64,000 nt of DNA from Shinella sp. CPCC 101442 (GTDB taxonomy: Bacteria > Pseudomonadota > Alphaproteobacteria > Rhizobiales > Rhizobiaceae), in contig NZ_JALIQS010000001.1 of assembly GCF_024704725.1 (NCBI RefSeq), positions 1,054,001 through 1,118,000 on the forward strand. The letters are read 5' to 3'. How positions within the stretch are numbered: the stretch's first letter is position 1; each line of letters begins with the position of its first letter. The notes beneath the pieces are model-generated. The model ran no database searches. It was not told the DNA's origin and was given only the letters and a program-made list of their open reading frames with translations. Of this stretch, positions 52,344-60,939 are shown one piece after another. Made by a program: the position numbers and the translations under genes.

Positions 52344-53938
52344 TGTCCGCCGGCTATGACTATGTGATCGTCGGCGGCGGCTCCTCCGGCTGCGTGCTGG
52401 CGGCACGGCTTTCGGAAAATCCGTCCGCCCGGGTCTGCCTCGTCGAGGCGGGCGGACGCGACACAAATCCGCTCATCCACATGCCCGTCGGCTTCGCCAA
52501 GATGACGACGGGGCCGTTGACCTGGGGCCTGAAGACCGCGCCCCAGAAACACGCTAACAACCGCGAGATCCTGTACGCGCAGGCGAAGGTGCTCGGTGGC
52601 GGTTCATCGATCAATGCGGAGGTTTTCACCCGCGGCGTGCCTAGCGATTATGACCGCTGGGTGGAAGAGGGTGCCGAGGGTTGGGGCTTCAAGGACATCC
52701 AGAAGTATTTCCTGCGTTCGGAGGGCAATTCGATCCTCTCCGGCGCCTGGCATGGCACGGACGGCCCACTCGGCGTCTCGAACATTCCTGAGCCACAACG
52801 CATGACGCGCGCCTTCGTGCAGAGCTGCCAGGAGTTCGGTATTCCCTACAATCCGGATTTCAACGGTCCGGTGCAGGAAGGTGCCGGCGTCTACCAGACG
52901 ACGACACGCAACAATCGGCGCTGCTCGGCGGCCGTCGGCTATCTGCGGCCGGCCCTGAACCGTCCGAACCTGACGGTCGTCACGGGCGCGCTTGTCCTGC
53001 GCGTCGTCTTCGAAGGACGCCGGGCTGTCGGCGTGGAATATGAAGTCGGCGGTAATCGCACGGTCGCACGGGCGGAAAGCGAAGTTCTCCTCACGTCCGG
53101 TGCCATTGGCACGCCGAAGCTGATGATGCTTTCGGGCATCGGGCCGGCGGATGCGTTGAGACACCACGGCATCGATGTCGTGCAGGATATGGCCGGTGTC
53201 GGGCAGAACCTGCAGGACCACTTTGGCGTCGACATCGTTGCGGAGTTGAAGAACCACGACAGTCTCGACAAGTACAACAAACTGCACTGGTCGATCTGGG
53301 CGGGTATTCAGTACACGCTGTTCAACTCCGGTCCCATCACGTCAAACGTCGTGGAGGGTGGCGCATTCTGGTATGGCGACAAGGCAAACCCGACGCCGGA
53401 CCTGCAGTTCCATTTCCTAGCAGGCGCCGGCGCGGAAGCCGGCGTTCCCGGCGTGCCTAAGGGCTCGTCCGGCATCACGCTGAATTCCTACACGCTGCGG
53501 CCGAAGTCGCGCGGGACCGTGAGCCTGCGCTCGGCCGATCCGCGCGCCCTGCCGGTCATCGATCCGAACTTCCTTGCCGATCCCGACGACGTAAAAATCT
53601 CGGTCGAGGGTGTGAAGATCAGCCAGGAAATTTTTGCGCAGGCTTCGCTGCAAAAATACATCAAGGCGCTGCATTTCCCCGATCGCAATGTGCGGACGGA
53701 AGCGGACTACGTGGCCTATGCGCGCCAGTACGGGCGCACCTCCTATCACCCGACTTGCACCTGCAAGATGGGGCGTGATGAGATGTCGGTGGTCGATCCG
53801 CAACTGCGGGTGCATGGCCTCGATGGCATCCGCATCTGCGACAGTTCTACGATGCCGAGCCTCGTCGGCTCCAACACCAATGCGGCGACGATCATGATCG
53901 GGGAAAAGGCATCGGACATGATCCGCGGCAACGCCTGA
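52340..53938 (+). CDS. GMC-family FAD-dependent alcohol oxidoreductase (copy 2)
   Basis: 532 aa, paralogous to the enzyme at 41476: 'DYVIVGGGSSGCVLAARL', 'VLGGGSSINAEVFTRGVPSD', 'TSGAIGTPKLMMLSGIGPAD', active-site 'RTSYHPTCTCKMG' (His) and 'VGSNTNAATIMIGEKASDMI' (Asn). Residues after FAD motif 2 differ enough to suggest another substrate or stereoisomer. The ATG at 52340 overlaps the ALDH stop (a second ATG is at 52343). Last gene before a strong terminator. Confidence 0.88.
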   Translation: MMSAGYDYVIVGGGSSGCVLAARLSENPSARVCLVEAGGRDTNPLIHMPVGFAKMTTGPLTWGLKTAPQKHANNREILYAQAKVLGGGSSINAEVFTRGVPSDYDRWVEEGAEGWGFKDIQKYFLRSEGNSILSGAWHGTDGPLGVSNIPEPQRMTRAFVQSCQEFGIPYNPDFNGPVQEGAGVYQTTTRNNRRCSAAVGYLRPALNRPNLTVVTGALVLRVVFEGRRAVGVEYEVGGNRTVARAESEVLLTSGAIGTPKLMMLSGIGPADALRHHGIDVVQDMAGVGQNLQDHFGVDIVAELKNHDSLDKYNKLHWSIWAGIQYTLFNSGPITSNVVEGGAFWYGDKANPTPDLQFHFLAGAGAEAGVPGVPKGSSGITLNSYTLRPKSRGTVSLRSADPRALPVIDPNFLADPDDVKISVEGVKISQEIFAQASLQKYIKALHFPDRNVRTEADYVAYARQYGRTSYHPTCTCKMGRDEMSVVDPQLRVHGLDGIRICDSSTMPSLVGSNTNAATIMIGEKASDMIRGNA

Positions 53939-53961
53939 TCGATCGGCAGCCTGTAAGCGAG

Positions 53962-53989
53962 AAGGGCGGCCTTGCGGCCGCCCTTTTTT
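53962..53989. terminator. Bidirectional-looking rho-independent terminator
   Basis: AAGGGCGGC (53962-53970) and GCCGCCCTT (53977-53985) form a perfect 9-bp stem followed by a T6 run (53984-53989). It lies between the convergent GMC (ends 53938) and aldo/keto reductase (ends 53992) genes. Best terminator in the window. Confidence 0.9.
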
Positions 53990-53991
53990 CG

Positions 53992-54810
53992 TTAATCCCA
54001 TTCGGGAACCCAGGGCAGCTGCCCCGGCTTGATGATGCGGTAGCCGGTGGCGTTCAAGGCGTCGATCCTGTCCATGTCGATCGACGATAACGTGAAATCC
54101 ATGATGTCGAAATTTGCCCGGATGTTTTCCGGTTTCGTCGACATCGTGTTCAGCGGCACGCCCTTCTGCAGAATCCAGCGCAACACGACCTGCGCGGCCG
54201 ACTTGCCGTAGGTTTTGCCGATCTCGGCAAAGAGGCCATGTTTGAACACTTCGCCGCGGGCGATCGACGCATAGGATGAAAGCGGAATGCCCGTCTCCGA
54301 TGCGGCGGCGAGAAGTTTTTGCTGATCGACCAGCGGATGAAACTCCACCTGGTTGGTGACGAGTGGCCCATCGACCACAGTGCGTGCCACATGCATCATG
54401 CGGGCCGTGTAGTTCGAGACGCCGATAGTGTCTGCAAAGCCGCGGTCCTTGGCCGTCTGCAACAGGCGCAGGGACGGTGCCACGTCGCCACCGACGGGCG
54501 GCCAGTGCAGCAGAAGTGCGTCGACGCGATCGACCTGCAGCGCCTTCAGGCTGGCCTCGACCGAGGGCAGGAACTTCTCCTCCGAATAGTGGTCGGGGTG
54601 GACCTTCGTGGTGATGCAGAGGTCTTTGCGTGCGACGCCGCAGGCGGCGAGTGCCGCACCTGTATCGGCCTCGTTACCATACATCTGCGCGGTGTCGAAC
54701 GCCCGGTATCCGGCGTCGACGGCGGCATCGATGGCGTTTCTCAGGTCGTCCGCTTTGAGCGGATAGGTGCCGAAACCCCGCTGAAAACTCTTCTGGAAAT
54801 AGATGTTCAT
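53992..54810 (-). CDS. Aldo/keto reductase (2,5-diketo-D-gluconate reductase-like)
   Basis: 272 aa. AKR tetrad seen as Asp and Tyr in 'AFDTAQMYGNEADTG', Lys in 'ITTKVHPDHY', His in 'ALLLHWPPVGGD'; 'GVSNYTARMM' and 'TNQVEFHPLVDQ' follow. NADPH-dependent carbonyl reduction of a sugar-like ketone or aldehyde is expected. The ATG at 54810 has a GGAGGAGG site. It is divergent from the CoA-transferase operon, and TetR-type site C lies between them. Confidence 0.85.
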   Translation of the reverse strand: MNIYFQKSFQRGFGTYPLKADDLRNAIDAAVDAGYRAFDTAQMYGNEADTGAALAACGVARKDLCITTKVHPDHYSEEKFLPSVEASLKALQVDRVDALLLHWPPVGGDVAPSLRLLQTAKDRGFADTIGVSNYTARMMHVARTVVDGPLVTNQVEFHPLVDQQKLLAAASETGIPLSSYASIARGEVFKHGLFAEIGKTYGKSAAQVVLRWILQKGVPLNTMSTKPENIRANFDIMDFTLSSIDMDRIDALNATGYRIIKPGQLPWVPEWD

Positions 54811-54902
54811 GCCTCCTCCTTTGCGGGCTGATGTGCCGGCATCGCGATTGCCATTCAACGCGAAAATCTCACTTGCCGGATTGTCCTGGCTGTGATTAAT
54901 GT

Positions 54903-54918
54903 ATAACTAGTTAGTTAC
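54903..54918. promoter_or_regulatory. TetR-type operator, site C
   Basis: ATAACTAGTTAGTTAC, 30 bp before the CoA-transferase ATG (54949) and in the shared region with the divergent aldo/keto reductase. A TTGTCC (54881-54886) / TATAAC (54902-54907)-like promoter overlaps it. Closest to the consensus of all five sites. Confidence 0.7.
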
Positions 54919-54948
54919 TTAATGCAATCGGGAACGGAGATTTCGGCG

Positions 54949-56520
54949 ATGAAGAAGGTGAAGACTGCACAGGAGGCTGCCCAGCTCGTCAGGGACGGAG
55001 CCGTCGTTGCCGTCAACTCTTCCTCCGGCCTTTGCTGCCCCGACGCGGTGCTGAAAGCACTTGGCGAGCGCTTCGACAACGAAGGCCATCCGCGTGGCCT
55101 TACCTCCATCCACCCGATCGCCGCCGGCGACTTTTTCGGCACGCGGGGTGTCGACCACATCGCCAAGCCGGGCATGCTGGTGAAGATCATCGGCGGCTCC
55201 TATCCCTCCGGGCCGAGCAATGCCGAGCCGCCGCTCATCTGGCAGATGATCCTCAAGGAGGAACTCGCAGCCTGGAATGTACCCTCCGGCATCGTCTTCG
55301 ACATGCTGCGCGAAGGCGCGGCCAAGCGCCCCGGCGTGCTGACCAAGGTCGGCATGGAAACCTTCGTCGATCCCGATCAGGACGGCTGTGCGATGAATGC
55401 CAGCGCGCGCGCCGCGCCGCTCGTCAAGCGCGTTGCCTTCGAGGGCGAGGACTGGCTGCATTTCCCGGCGATCCGCCCTGATGTCGCGATCATCCGTGCA
55501 ACGACCGCGGACGAGAAGGGCAACCTGACCTTCGAACAGGAGGGCGCGACTCTCGGTGCGATGGAAATGGCGCTTGCGGCGCGCAATTCCGGCGGCCTCG
55601 TCATCGCGCAGGTCAAGCGCGTGGCGGCGAGCGGAACATTGCGCCCGCATGACGTGCGTGTGCCCGGTATTCTCGTGGACGTCATCGTGGAAGCGCCCGA
55701 CCAGTTGCAGACGACAGCAACACCCTATGATCCGGCGATCTCGGGCGAACTCTTCCGCCCGTTGGAAACGTTCCGCCTGCCCGGGCTCGATGTCGGCAAG
55801 GTCATCGCCCGCCGCGTGGCGCAGGAACTGAAGGCCGACTGGGCCGTCAATATCGGCTTCGGCATTTCGGCTAATGTGCCGCGCATCCTCATCGAGGAAG
55901 GGTTGCATGGCAAGGTCACCTGGGTGATCGAGCAGGGTGCAGTCGGCGGCGTGCCACTCCTCGATTTCAAATTCGGCTGCGCCTCCAATGCGGAGGCCTT
56001 CGTCGCCTCGCCGCACCAGTTCTGTTACTTCCAGGCAGGCGGTTTCGACTGCTCGCTCCTGTCCTTCCTCGAGATCGATGCCGAGGGATCAGTCAATGTC
56101 AGCCGCCTCGCGGCAACGCCGCACCGCACCGCTGGCGCCGGTGGATTCGTGGACATCACCTCGCGCGCGAAAAAGATCGTCTTCTCGGGCAATTTCAATG
56201 CAGGCGCAAAGATGCATGTCGAGGATGGCCGCCTGGTGATCGACAAGGAGGGCCGTATCGCCAAGTTCGTGCCGAAGGTCGATCAGGTCAGCTTCTCCGG
56301 CAAGCGCGCCCGTGCGCAGGGGCAGGAGATCACCTATGTGACCGAGCGCTGCGTGATCGAACTCGAAGCCGACGGGCTCGTCGTCACCGAGATCGCGCCC
56401 GGCCTTGATCTCCAGCGCGATGTTCTCGATCAGGCCGCGACGCCGCTGCGGGTCTCGAAGACGCTCAAGGTGATGGAGGATGCGCTGTTTCGCGCCGAAG
56501 CCATGGGGCTGGCGCTGTGA
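54949..56520 (+). CDS. Acyl-CoA:acetate/3-ketoacid CoA-transferase (fused alpha-beta)
   Basis: 523 aa, both family-I CoA-transferase domains in one chain: alpha part 'VRDGAVVAVNSSSGLCCPDA' (start), beta part with catalytic Glu in 'TWVIEQGAVGGVPLLDF' (about 330). 'GSYPSGPSNAEPPLIWQMI' is typical of the acetate/propionate CoA-transferase group. It would activate the pathway carboxylate by taking CoA from acetyl- or succinyl-CoA. The ATG at 54949 follows GGAACGGAG; the upstream ATG at 54922 would lack a ribosome-binding site. The stop overlaps the hydratase start. Confidence 0.88.
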   Translation: MKKVKTAQEAAQLVRDGAVVAVNSSSGLCCPDAVLKALGERFDNEGHPRGLTSIHPIAAGDFFGTRGVDHIAKPGMLVKIIGGSYPSGPSNAEPPLIWQMILKEELAAWNVPSGIVFDMLREGAAKRPGVLTKVGMETFVDPDQDGCAMNASARAAPLVKRVAFEGEDWLHFPAIRPDVAIIRATTADEKGNLTFEQEGATLGAMEMALAARNSGGLVIAQVKRVAASGTLRPHDVRVPGILVDVIVEAPDQLQTTATPYDPAISGELFRPLETFRLPGLDVGKVIARRVAQELKADWAVNIGFGISANVPRILIEEGLHGKVTWVIEQGAVGGVPLLDFKFGCASNAEAFVASPHQFCYFQAGGFDCSLLSFLEIDAEGSVNVSRLAATPHRTAGAGGFVDITSRAKKIVFSGNFNAGAKMHVEDGRLVIDKEGRIAKFVPKVDQVSFSGKRARAQGQEITYVTERCVIELEADGLVVTEIAPGLDLQRDVLDQAATPLRVSKTLKVMEDALFRAEAMGLAL

Positions 56521-57290
56521 GCGATCCGCGCGTCGGACTTTCCATCGAGGACTGCGTTGCACGGATTACCCTGCGTCGTCCGGAAAAGCTGAACGCGATC
56601 GACGAGGATATGATCGACGCCCTGTTGCAGGCGTGTCGCATCATCGAACGCTCGGATGCCCGGGTCGCCATCCTTGCCGGCGAGGGCGGAAAATCCTTCT
56701 GTGCGGGCGGTGATATCGATGCGTGGAGCAATCTTGACGCGGACACCTTCTCACGCCGCTGGTTGCGCGACGGGCATGGCGCTTTCGACGCATTGGCGCG
56801 TCTTACGGTTCCGCTGATCGCGGTGCTGAACGGCCATGCGCTCGGCGGCGGGCTGGAGCTTGCTGCCTGCGCGGACCTGCGTATCGCCGAGGCGCATGTG
56901 AAGATCGGCCAGCCGGAGCCCGGCCTCGGCATCATCCCTGGCTGGTCCGGCACGCAGCGCGCTTCACGCCGTTTCGGCACGCAACTTGTTCGCCGCATGG
57001 CGCTTTTCGGCGAGGTTTATGCGGCGCAGGAGGCCCTTGCGCTGGGTCTTGTCGATCAGGTCGTGGCGACGGGTGAGGGCGCTGCTGCCGCAGACGCTGC
57101 TGCGGCGCGCGTGCTGAAACGCTCGCCACGAGCGACGGAGTTGACGAAGATGCTGATCAACGCCGCCGAGGGCGAGGAAAACGAGCGGGTCGTCGAGGCT
57201 TTGGCCGGGGCCGTTGCGGCTGCATCAGAGGATCTGACGGAAGGGCTTGCTGCCTACCGGCAGAAGCGACCCGCCCATTTCGGCAAGTAG
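56517..57290 (+). CDS. Enoyl-CoA hydratase/isomerase family protein
   Basis: 257 aa crotonase fold. The oxyanion-hole segments are 'SFCAGGDIDAW' and 'NGHALGGGLELAACADLRIA'; the catalytic region is 'IGQPEPGLGIIPGWSGTQR', with Glu kept in 'QPEPGLG' and Ser in place of the common Gly in 'GxGGTQR'. The GTG start at 56517 overlaps the CoA-transferase TGA (GTGA). Works on the CoA ester made by the preceding enzyme: hydration, or retro-aldol-type cleavage as in some crotonase homologues. Confidence 0.86.
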   Translation: MSDPRVGLSIEDCVARITLRRPEKLNAIDEDMIDALLQACRIIERSDARVAILAGEGGKSFCAGGDIDAWSNLDADTFSRRWLRDGHGAFDALARLTVPLIAVLNGHALGGGLELAACADLRIAEAHVKIGQPEPGLGIIPGWSGTQRASRRFGTQLVRRMALFGEVYAAQEALALGLVDQVVATGEGAAAADAAAARVLKRSPRATELTKMLINAAEGEENERVVEALAGAVAAASEDLTEGLAAYRQKRPAHFGK

Positions 57291-57324
57291 CCCCGTTTCA
57301 ACACCCGATATCCATGGCGGCCTC

Positions 57325-58584
57325 ATGAAGCCCGAAGACAAAGACTTTCTCGCAGAGCTTTTTCGTGCCGCGGTCGAGGCTGCGGATCCGGAAAAAGCCG
57401 TGAGCGCGTATCTGCCGCCCCGGCCCAAGGGGCGAACCGTCGTGATTGGCGCCGGCAAAGGCGCCGCGCAGCTTGCCGCAGCTTTCGAAAAGCTGTGGGA
57501 GGGGCCGCTGGAAGGTGTTGTGGTGACGCGCTACGGCTATGCCGCGCCCTGCCGGCGCATCCGTGTGCTCGAGGCGGCCCATCCCGTACCCGATGCGGCG
57601 GGGCTTGCGGCATCGCAGGCACTTTTCGACGCCGTAACGGGGCTTACCGAGGACGATCTCGTCGTCGCGCTGATATGCGGCGGCGGTTCCGCGCTTCTTC
57701 CCGCTCCACCTGGCAATCTGACGCTGGAGGATGAGGCTGCACTGAACAGCGCGCTCCTTTCAAGCGGCGCGCCGATTTCCGTCATGAACGTCCTTCGCAA
57801 GCAGGTCTCCGGCATCAAGGGCGGGCGGCTTGCTGCGGCCTGTCATCCTGCGAAGGTCGTAACGCTCGTCGTCTCCGATGTCCCGGGCGACGATCCGGCG
57901 CAGGTCGCAAGCGGGCCGACGGTGCCGGATGCAAGCGATCGTGAAGACGCACGCTCGCTGGTCAAGACATGGGGTATCAAGCTGCCCGAGCGGATCGAGG
58001 CGTGGCTCGGCGGACATGAGGGAGAGCCGCCGTCGGCGGATGACCCGGTCTTTGCCGCGCATGAGGTTCATGTCGTCGCTTCCGCCCGCCTCTCCCTGGA
58101 GGCTGCCGCACAACGGGCGGAGGCCCTTGGCGTGCCTGCCGTCATCCTGTCGGATTGCATCGAGGGCGAGGCGCGCGAAGTCGGGCGCGTTCATTCCGCG
58201 ATTGCGCGTGAAGTCGCCAGTCGCGACCGCCCATTTTCGCGCCCGGTCGTTATCCTCTCGGGCGGGGAGACGACGGTGACTGTCAGGGGGCGTGGCAAGG
58301 GCGGACGCAATACGGAGTTCCTGCTGTCGCTTGCGCTCGCAGGCGAGGGCGTTCCCTTCGCGGCGCTTGCTGCCGACACGGATGGTATCGACGGCTCGGA
58401 GGACAATGCGGGTGCGTTTGCCGATGGCGCCAGCATGAGGCGTTTGCGCGAGCTGGGGACGGATCCCTCAGCCCTGCTCGCCGGCAACGATGCCTGGACG
58501 GCGTTTTACCGTTTGGAAGATCTGTTCGTGCCCGGCCCGACAGGAACCAACGTCAATGACTTCAGGGCAATCCTGATCCGCTAA
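57325..58584 (+). CDS. Glycerate 2-kinase (DUF4147/TtuD family)
   Basis: 419 aa. An N-terminal MOFRL-associated Rossmann-like domain ('VVIGAGKGAAQLAAAFEKLW', 'VALICGGGSALLPAPPGNLT') and a C-terminal MOFRL domain ('RGKGGRNTEFLLSLAL', 'AALAADTDGIDGSEDNAGAF'). Once annotated hydroxypyruvate reductase, the family phosphorylates D-glycerate to 2-phosphoglycerate. Its presence implies that the pathway releases glycerate or hydroxypyruvate/tartronate semialdehyde. The ATG at 57325 gives the usual family N-terminus; 34 bp after the hydratase. Confidence 0.88.
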   Translation: MKPEDKDFLAELFRAAVEAADPEKAVSAYLPPRPKGRTVVIGAGKGAAQLAAAFEKLWEGPLEGVVVTRYGYAAPCRRIRVLEAAHPVPDAAGLAASQALFDAVTGLTEDDLVVALICGGGSALLPAPPGNLTLEDEAALNSALLSSGAPISVMNVLRKQVSGIKGGRLAAACHPAKVVTLVVSDVPGDDPAQVASGPTVPDASDREDARSLVKTWGIKLPERIEAWLGGHEGEPPSADDPVFAAHEVHVVASARLSLEAAAQRAEALGVPAVILSDCIEGEAREVGRVHSAIAREVASRDRPFSRPVVILSGGETTVTVRGRGKGGRNTEFLLSLALAGEGVPFAALAADTDGIDGSEDNAGAFADGASMRRLRELGTDPSALLAGNDAWTAFYRLEDLFVPGPTGTNVNDFRAILIR

Positions 58585-58587
58585 AAT

Positions 58588-58615
58588 TGCCCGCGCCGCC
58601 TTCGCAGCGCGGGCA
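58588..58615. terminator. Bidirectional terminator between convergent genes
   Basis: TGCCCGCGC (58588-58596) and GCGCGGGCA (58607-58615) make a perfect 9-bp stem, 10-nt loop, in the 39-bp gap between glycerate kinase and aldo/keto reductase ends. On the minus strand it is followed by AATTTTAG, a short U-run. Confidence 0.7.
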
Positions 58616-58623
58616 GGCGCGGT

Positions 58624-59640
58624 TCACGCCGGAACGGGCGCATCCTCGCGCAACAGGCCCTTTTTCTTCAGATCCGCCCAGAAGTCGGCTGGGATCGGAT
58701 GGGCGAACCACGCAAGGTTCTGGTCCAGCTGTTCGATCGTGCGCGTGCCTGCCATGAAGGACGGGACAGCGGGGTGGGCTACGACGAACTGCAGGGCCGC
58801 TGCTGCAAGCGGCACGCCATGTTCGGCGCAGACGGCCTCGATCTTCGCGACCTTTTCCATGATCTCCCGTGGTGCGGGAGCATAGTTGTACTTCGCGCCT
58901 TCCTTTGCCCCGGTGGCAAGGATGCCCGAATTGAAGCCACCGCCGACGACCACTGCCGCACGGCGCGCCTCGCAGAGCGGCAGGAAGGTGTCCAGCGCTT
59001 CCTGTTCGAGCAGGGTATAGCGCCCTGCCAGCAGGAAGCAGTCGAAATCGTGGCGTAGCAGCGCTTCGTGGCAGACCTGCCATTCGTTGACGCCGACGCC
59101 GATCGCCTTCACGAGCTTTTCCGAGCGCAGCTGCTCCAGTGCCCGCCAGGCGCCGTCCATTGCCTGCTCGAACACCTCCGGCTGTTCGCTCCCGCGCGTG
59201 AAAACGTCGATGTCGTGGATGAAGCACATATCCATCCGCTCCAGCCCAAGCCTCTGCAAGCTGTCCTCGAAGGCGCGCATCGTACCATCGTAGCTGTAGT
59301 CGAAATGCATGGTGAACGGCGCGGCATTCGTCCAGGGCGCGAAGTCGATCGTATCGCGCCGCGCCGGGCGCAGCAGGCGCCCAACCTTGGAGGCGAGCAC
59401 GAAGTCATCCCGGTTCTTCCAGCGCAGCGCATGGCTGGTCCGCAGTTCGGCGAGGCCATGGCCATACATCGGGGCGGTGTCGAAGAATCGCACGCCAGCC
59501 TCCCAGGCACGCGCGAACATTTCCTGCGACGTCTCCTCGTCTATCTCGCGAAAAATGTTGCCGAGTGGGGCGGTGCCGAAGCCGAAGGCGGTCACGTCGA
59601 GGTCCGTTCGACCGAATTTCCGCTTTTCTCCTGGATGCAT
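58624..59640 (-). CDS. Aldo/keto reductase (D-threo-aldose/L-fucose dehydrogenase-like)
   Basis: 338 aa, longer AKR class. Start 'KRKFGRTDLDVTAFGFGTAP', tetrad Asp/Tyr in 'FFDTAPMYGHGLAE', Lys in 'LASKVGRLLRP', His in 'DMCFIHDIDVF'; 'GVGVNEWQVCHEALL' follows. Relatives oxidise L-fucose/D-threo-aldoses or pyridoxal with NAD(P). The ATG at 59640 has a GGAGGA site. TetR-type site D lies just upstream, so it belongs to the regulon although transcribed leftward alone. Confidence 0.85.
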   Translation of the reverse strand: MHPGEKRKFGRTDLDVTAFGFGTAPLGNIFREIDEETSQEMFARAWEAGVRFFDTAPMYGHGLAELRTSHALRWKNRDDFVLASKVGRLLRPARRDTIDFAPWTNAAPFTMHFDYSYDGTMRAFEDSLQRLGLERMDMCFIHDIDVFTRGSEQPEVFEQAMDGAWRALEQLRSEKLVKAIGVGVNEWQVCHEALLRHDFDCFLLAGRYTLLEQEALDTFLPLCEARRAAVVVGGGFNSGILATGAKEGAKYNYAPAPREIMEKVAKIEAVCAEHGVPLAAAALQFVVAHPAVPSFMAGTRTIEQLDQNLAWFAHPIPADFWADLKKKGLLREDAPVPA

Positions 59641-59654
59641 TTCGTCCTCCTTAA

Positions 59655-59670
59655 GTAACTGATTAGTGAA
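59655..59670. promoter_or_regulatory. TetR-type operator, site D
   Basis: GTAACTGATTAGTGAA, the weakest match (right half degenerate), 15 bp before the aldo/keto reductase ATG at 59640 and overlapping a minus-strand TATTAT -10-like element. Confidence 0.5.
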
Positions 59671-59761
59671 TAATATGCACGGGGCCAAACGACTGTGCAA
59701 GCAGCTACATTTGCGGCGCACGAATTTTTCCATCTTGACGTTCACCGAAGGTCGAATGTAT

Positions 59762-59777
59762 GTAACCAGATAGTTAC
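59762..59777. promoter_or_regulatory. TetR-type operator, site E
   Basis: GTAACCAGATAGTTAC, 20 bp before the acyl-CoA dehydrogenase ATG, with both GTAAC/GTTAC ends intact. TTGACG at 59735-59740 and TATGTA (59759-59764) form a plausible promoter that the site overlaps. Confidence 0.65.
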
Positions 59778-59796
59778 TAGATGGGAGGCGAGGCAG

Positions 59797-60939
59797 ATGT
59801 ATCTCACCGAAACACAGGAGCAGGTGCGCGAGATGGCGCGCGCTTTTGCTGACGAAACGATCCGCCCTCTGGCCGAGGAACTCGACCGCGAGGAGCGCTT
59901 CCCCGCGGATCTCTACGAGGAGATGGCAAAGCTCGGCCTCTTCGGCATCGGCGTGCCGGAAGCGCTCGGTGGGCCGGGTTTCGATACGCTCACCTATGCG
60001 CTTGTCATGGAGGAGTTGAGCCGTGGTTATGCTTCTGTCGCCGACCAGTGCGGCCTGATCGAACTCATCTCGAGCCTCCTCGTGCGCCATGGCACGGAAA
60101 GCCAGCAGGCTCTTCTGCCTGAGATCCTCGGCATGCGTTCGAAGGTTGCCTATTGCATCACCGAGCCGGAGGCAGGCACCGATGTTTCGGGCATCCGCAC
60201 CACGGCAACACGCGACGGAAACGGCTGGCGGCTGAACGGCGGCAAGATCTGGATCCACAATGCACCGGTCGCCGACTACGGTTTCGTGCTGGCGCGCACG
60301 GACAAGGAAGCCGGCAACCGCGGCATGTCGATCTTCATCGTCGACCTGCATTCGGCCGGCGTCGAAAGAGGGCCGAAGGAACACAAGATGGGGCAGCGCG
60401 CCAGCCAGGTCGGCGCGCTGAACTTCACGGATGTGCGCCTGCCGGTCGATGCCCTGCTCGGCACGGAAGGCCGCGGCTTCCACATGATGATGTCGGTGCT
60501 CGACAAGGGGCGTGTCGGCATTGCTTCGCTTGCGGTCGGCATCGCCCAGGCCGGCCTCGAGGCAGCACTCGACTATGCCGGGACGCGCAAGCAGTTCGGC
60601 AAGGCGATTTCCGATTTCCAGGGTGTGCAATGGCTGCTCGCCGACATGGCGAAGGACATCGAGGCCGCGCGCCTGCTCGTCCACTCCGCCGCCTCGAAGA
60701 TCGACAGTGGGGCGGATGCAACGAAAGCCTGCTCCATTGCAAAATGTTTTGCCGGCGACATGGCCGTGCAACGCACCGCCGATGCCGTGCAGGTCTTTGG
60801 CGGCTCCGGCTACATCCGCGGTTTCGAGGTCGAGCGTCTCTACCGCGATGCGAAAATCACCCAGATCTATGAAGGCACCAACCAGATCCAGCGCATGATC
60901 ATCGCGCGCGAACTCCTGAAGAAGGGCGCACGGGCATGA
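59797..60939 (+). CDS. Acyl-CoA dehydrogenase
   Basis: 380 aa, full family length. 'GLFGIGVPEALGGPGFDTLT' (N-terminal helical domain), FAD/substrate loop 'CITEPEAGTDVSGIRTTA', C-terminal 'AVQVFGGSGYIRGFEVERLY', and catalytic Glu in 'ITQIYEGTNQIQRMIIAREL'. It introduces a 2,3 double bond into the CoA ester and passes electrons to ETF, whose beta subunit gene starts at 63751 in the same operon. The ATG at 59797 is preceded by GGGAGGCGAGG. The stop overlaps the SDR start. Confidence 0.92.
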   Translation: MYLTETQEQVREMARAFADETIRPLAEELDREERFPADLYEEMAKLGLFGIGVPEALGGPGFDTLTYALVMEELSRGYASVADQCGLIELISSLLVRHGTESQQALLPEILGMRSKVAYCITEPEAGTDVSGIRTTATRDGNGWRLNGGKIWIHNAPVADYGFVLARTDKEAGNRGMSIFIVDLHSAGVERGPKEHKMGQRASQVGALNFTDVRLPVDALLGTEGRGFHMMMSVLDKGRVGIASLAVGIAQAGLEAALDYAGTRKQFGKAISDFQGVQWLLADMAKDIEAARLLVHSAASKIDSGADATKACSIAKCFAGDMAVQRTADAVQVFGGSGYIRGFEVERLYRDAKITQIYEGTNQIQRMIIARELLKKGARA

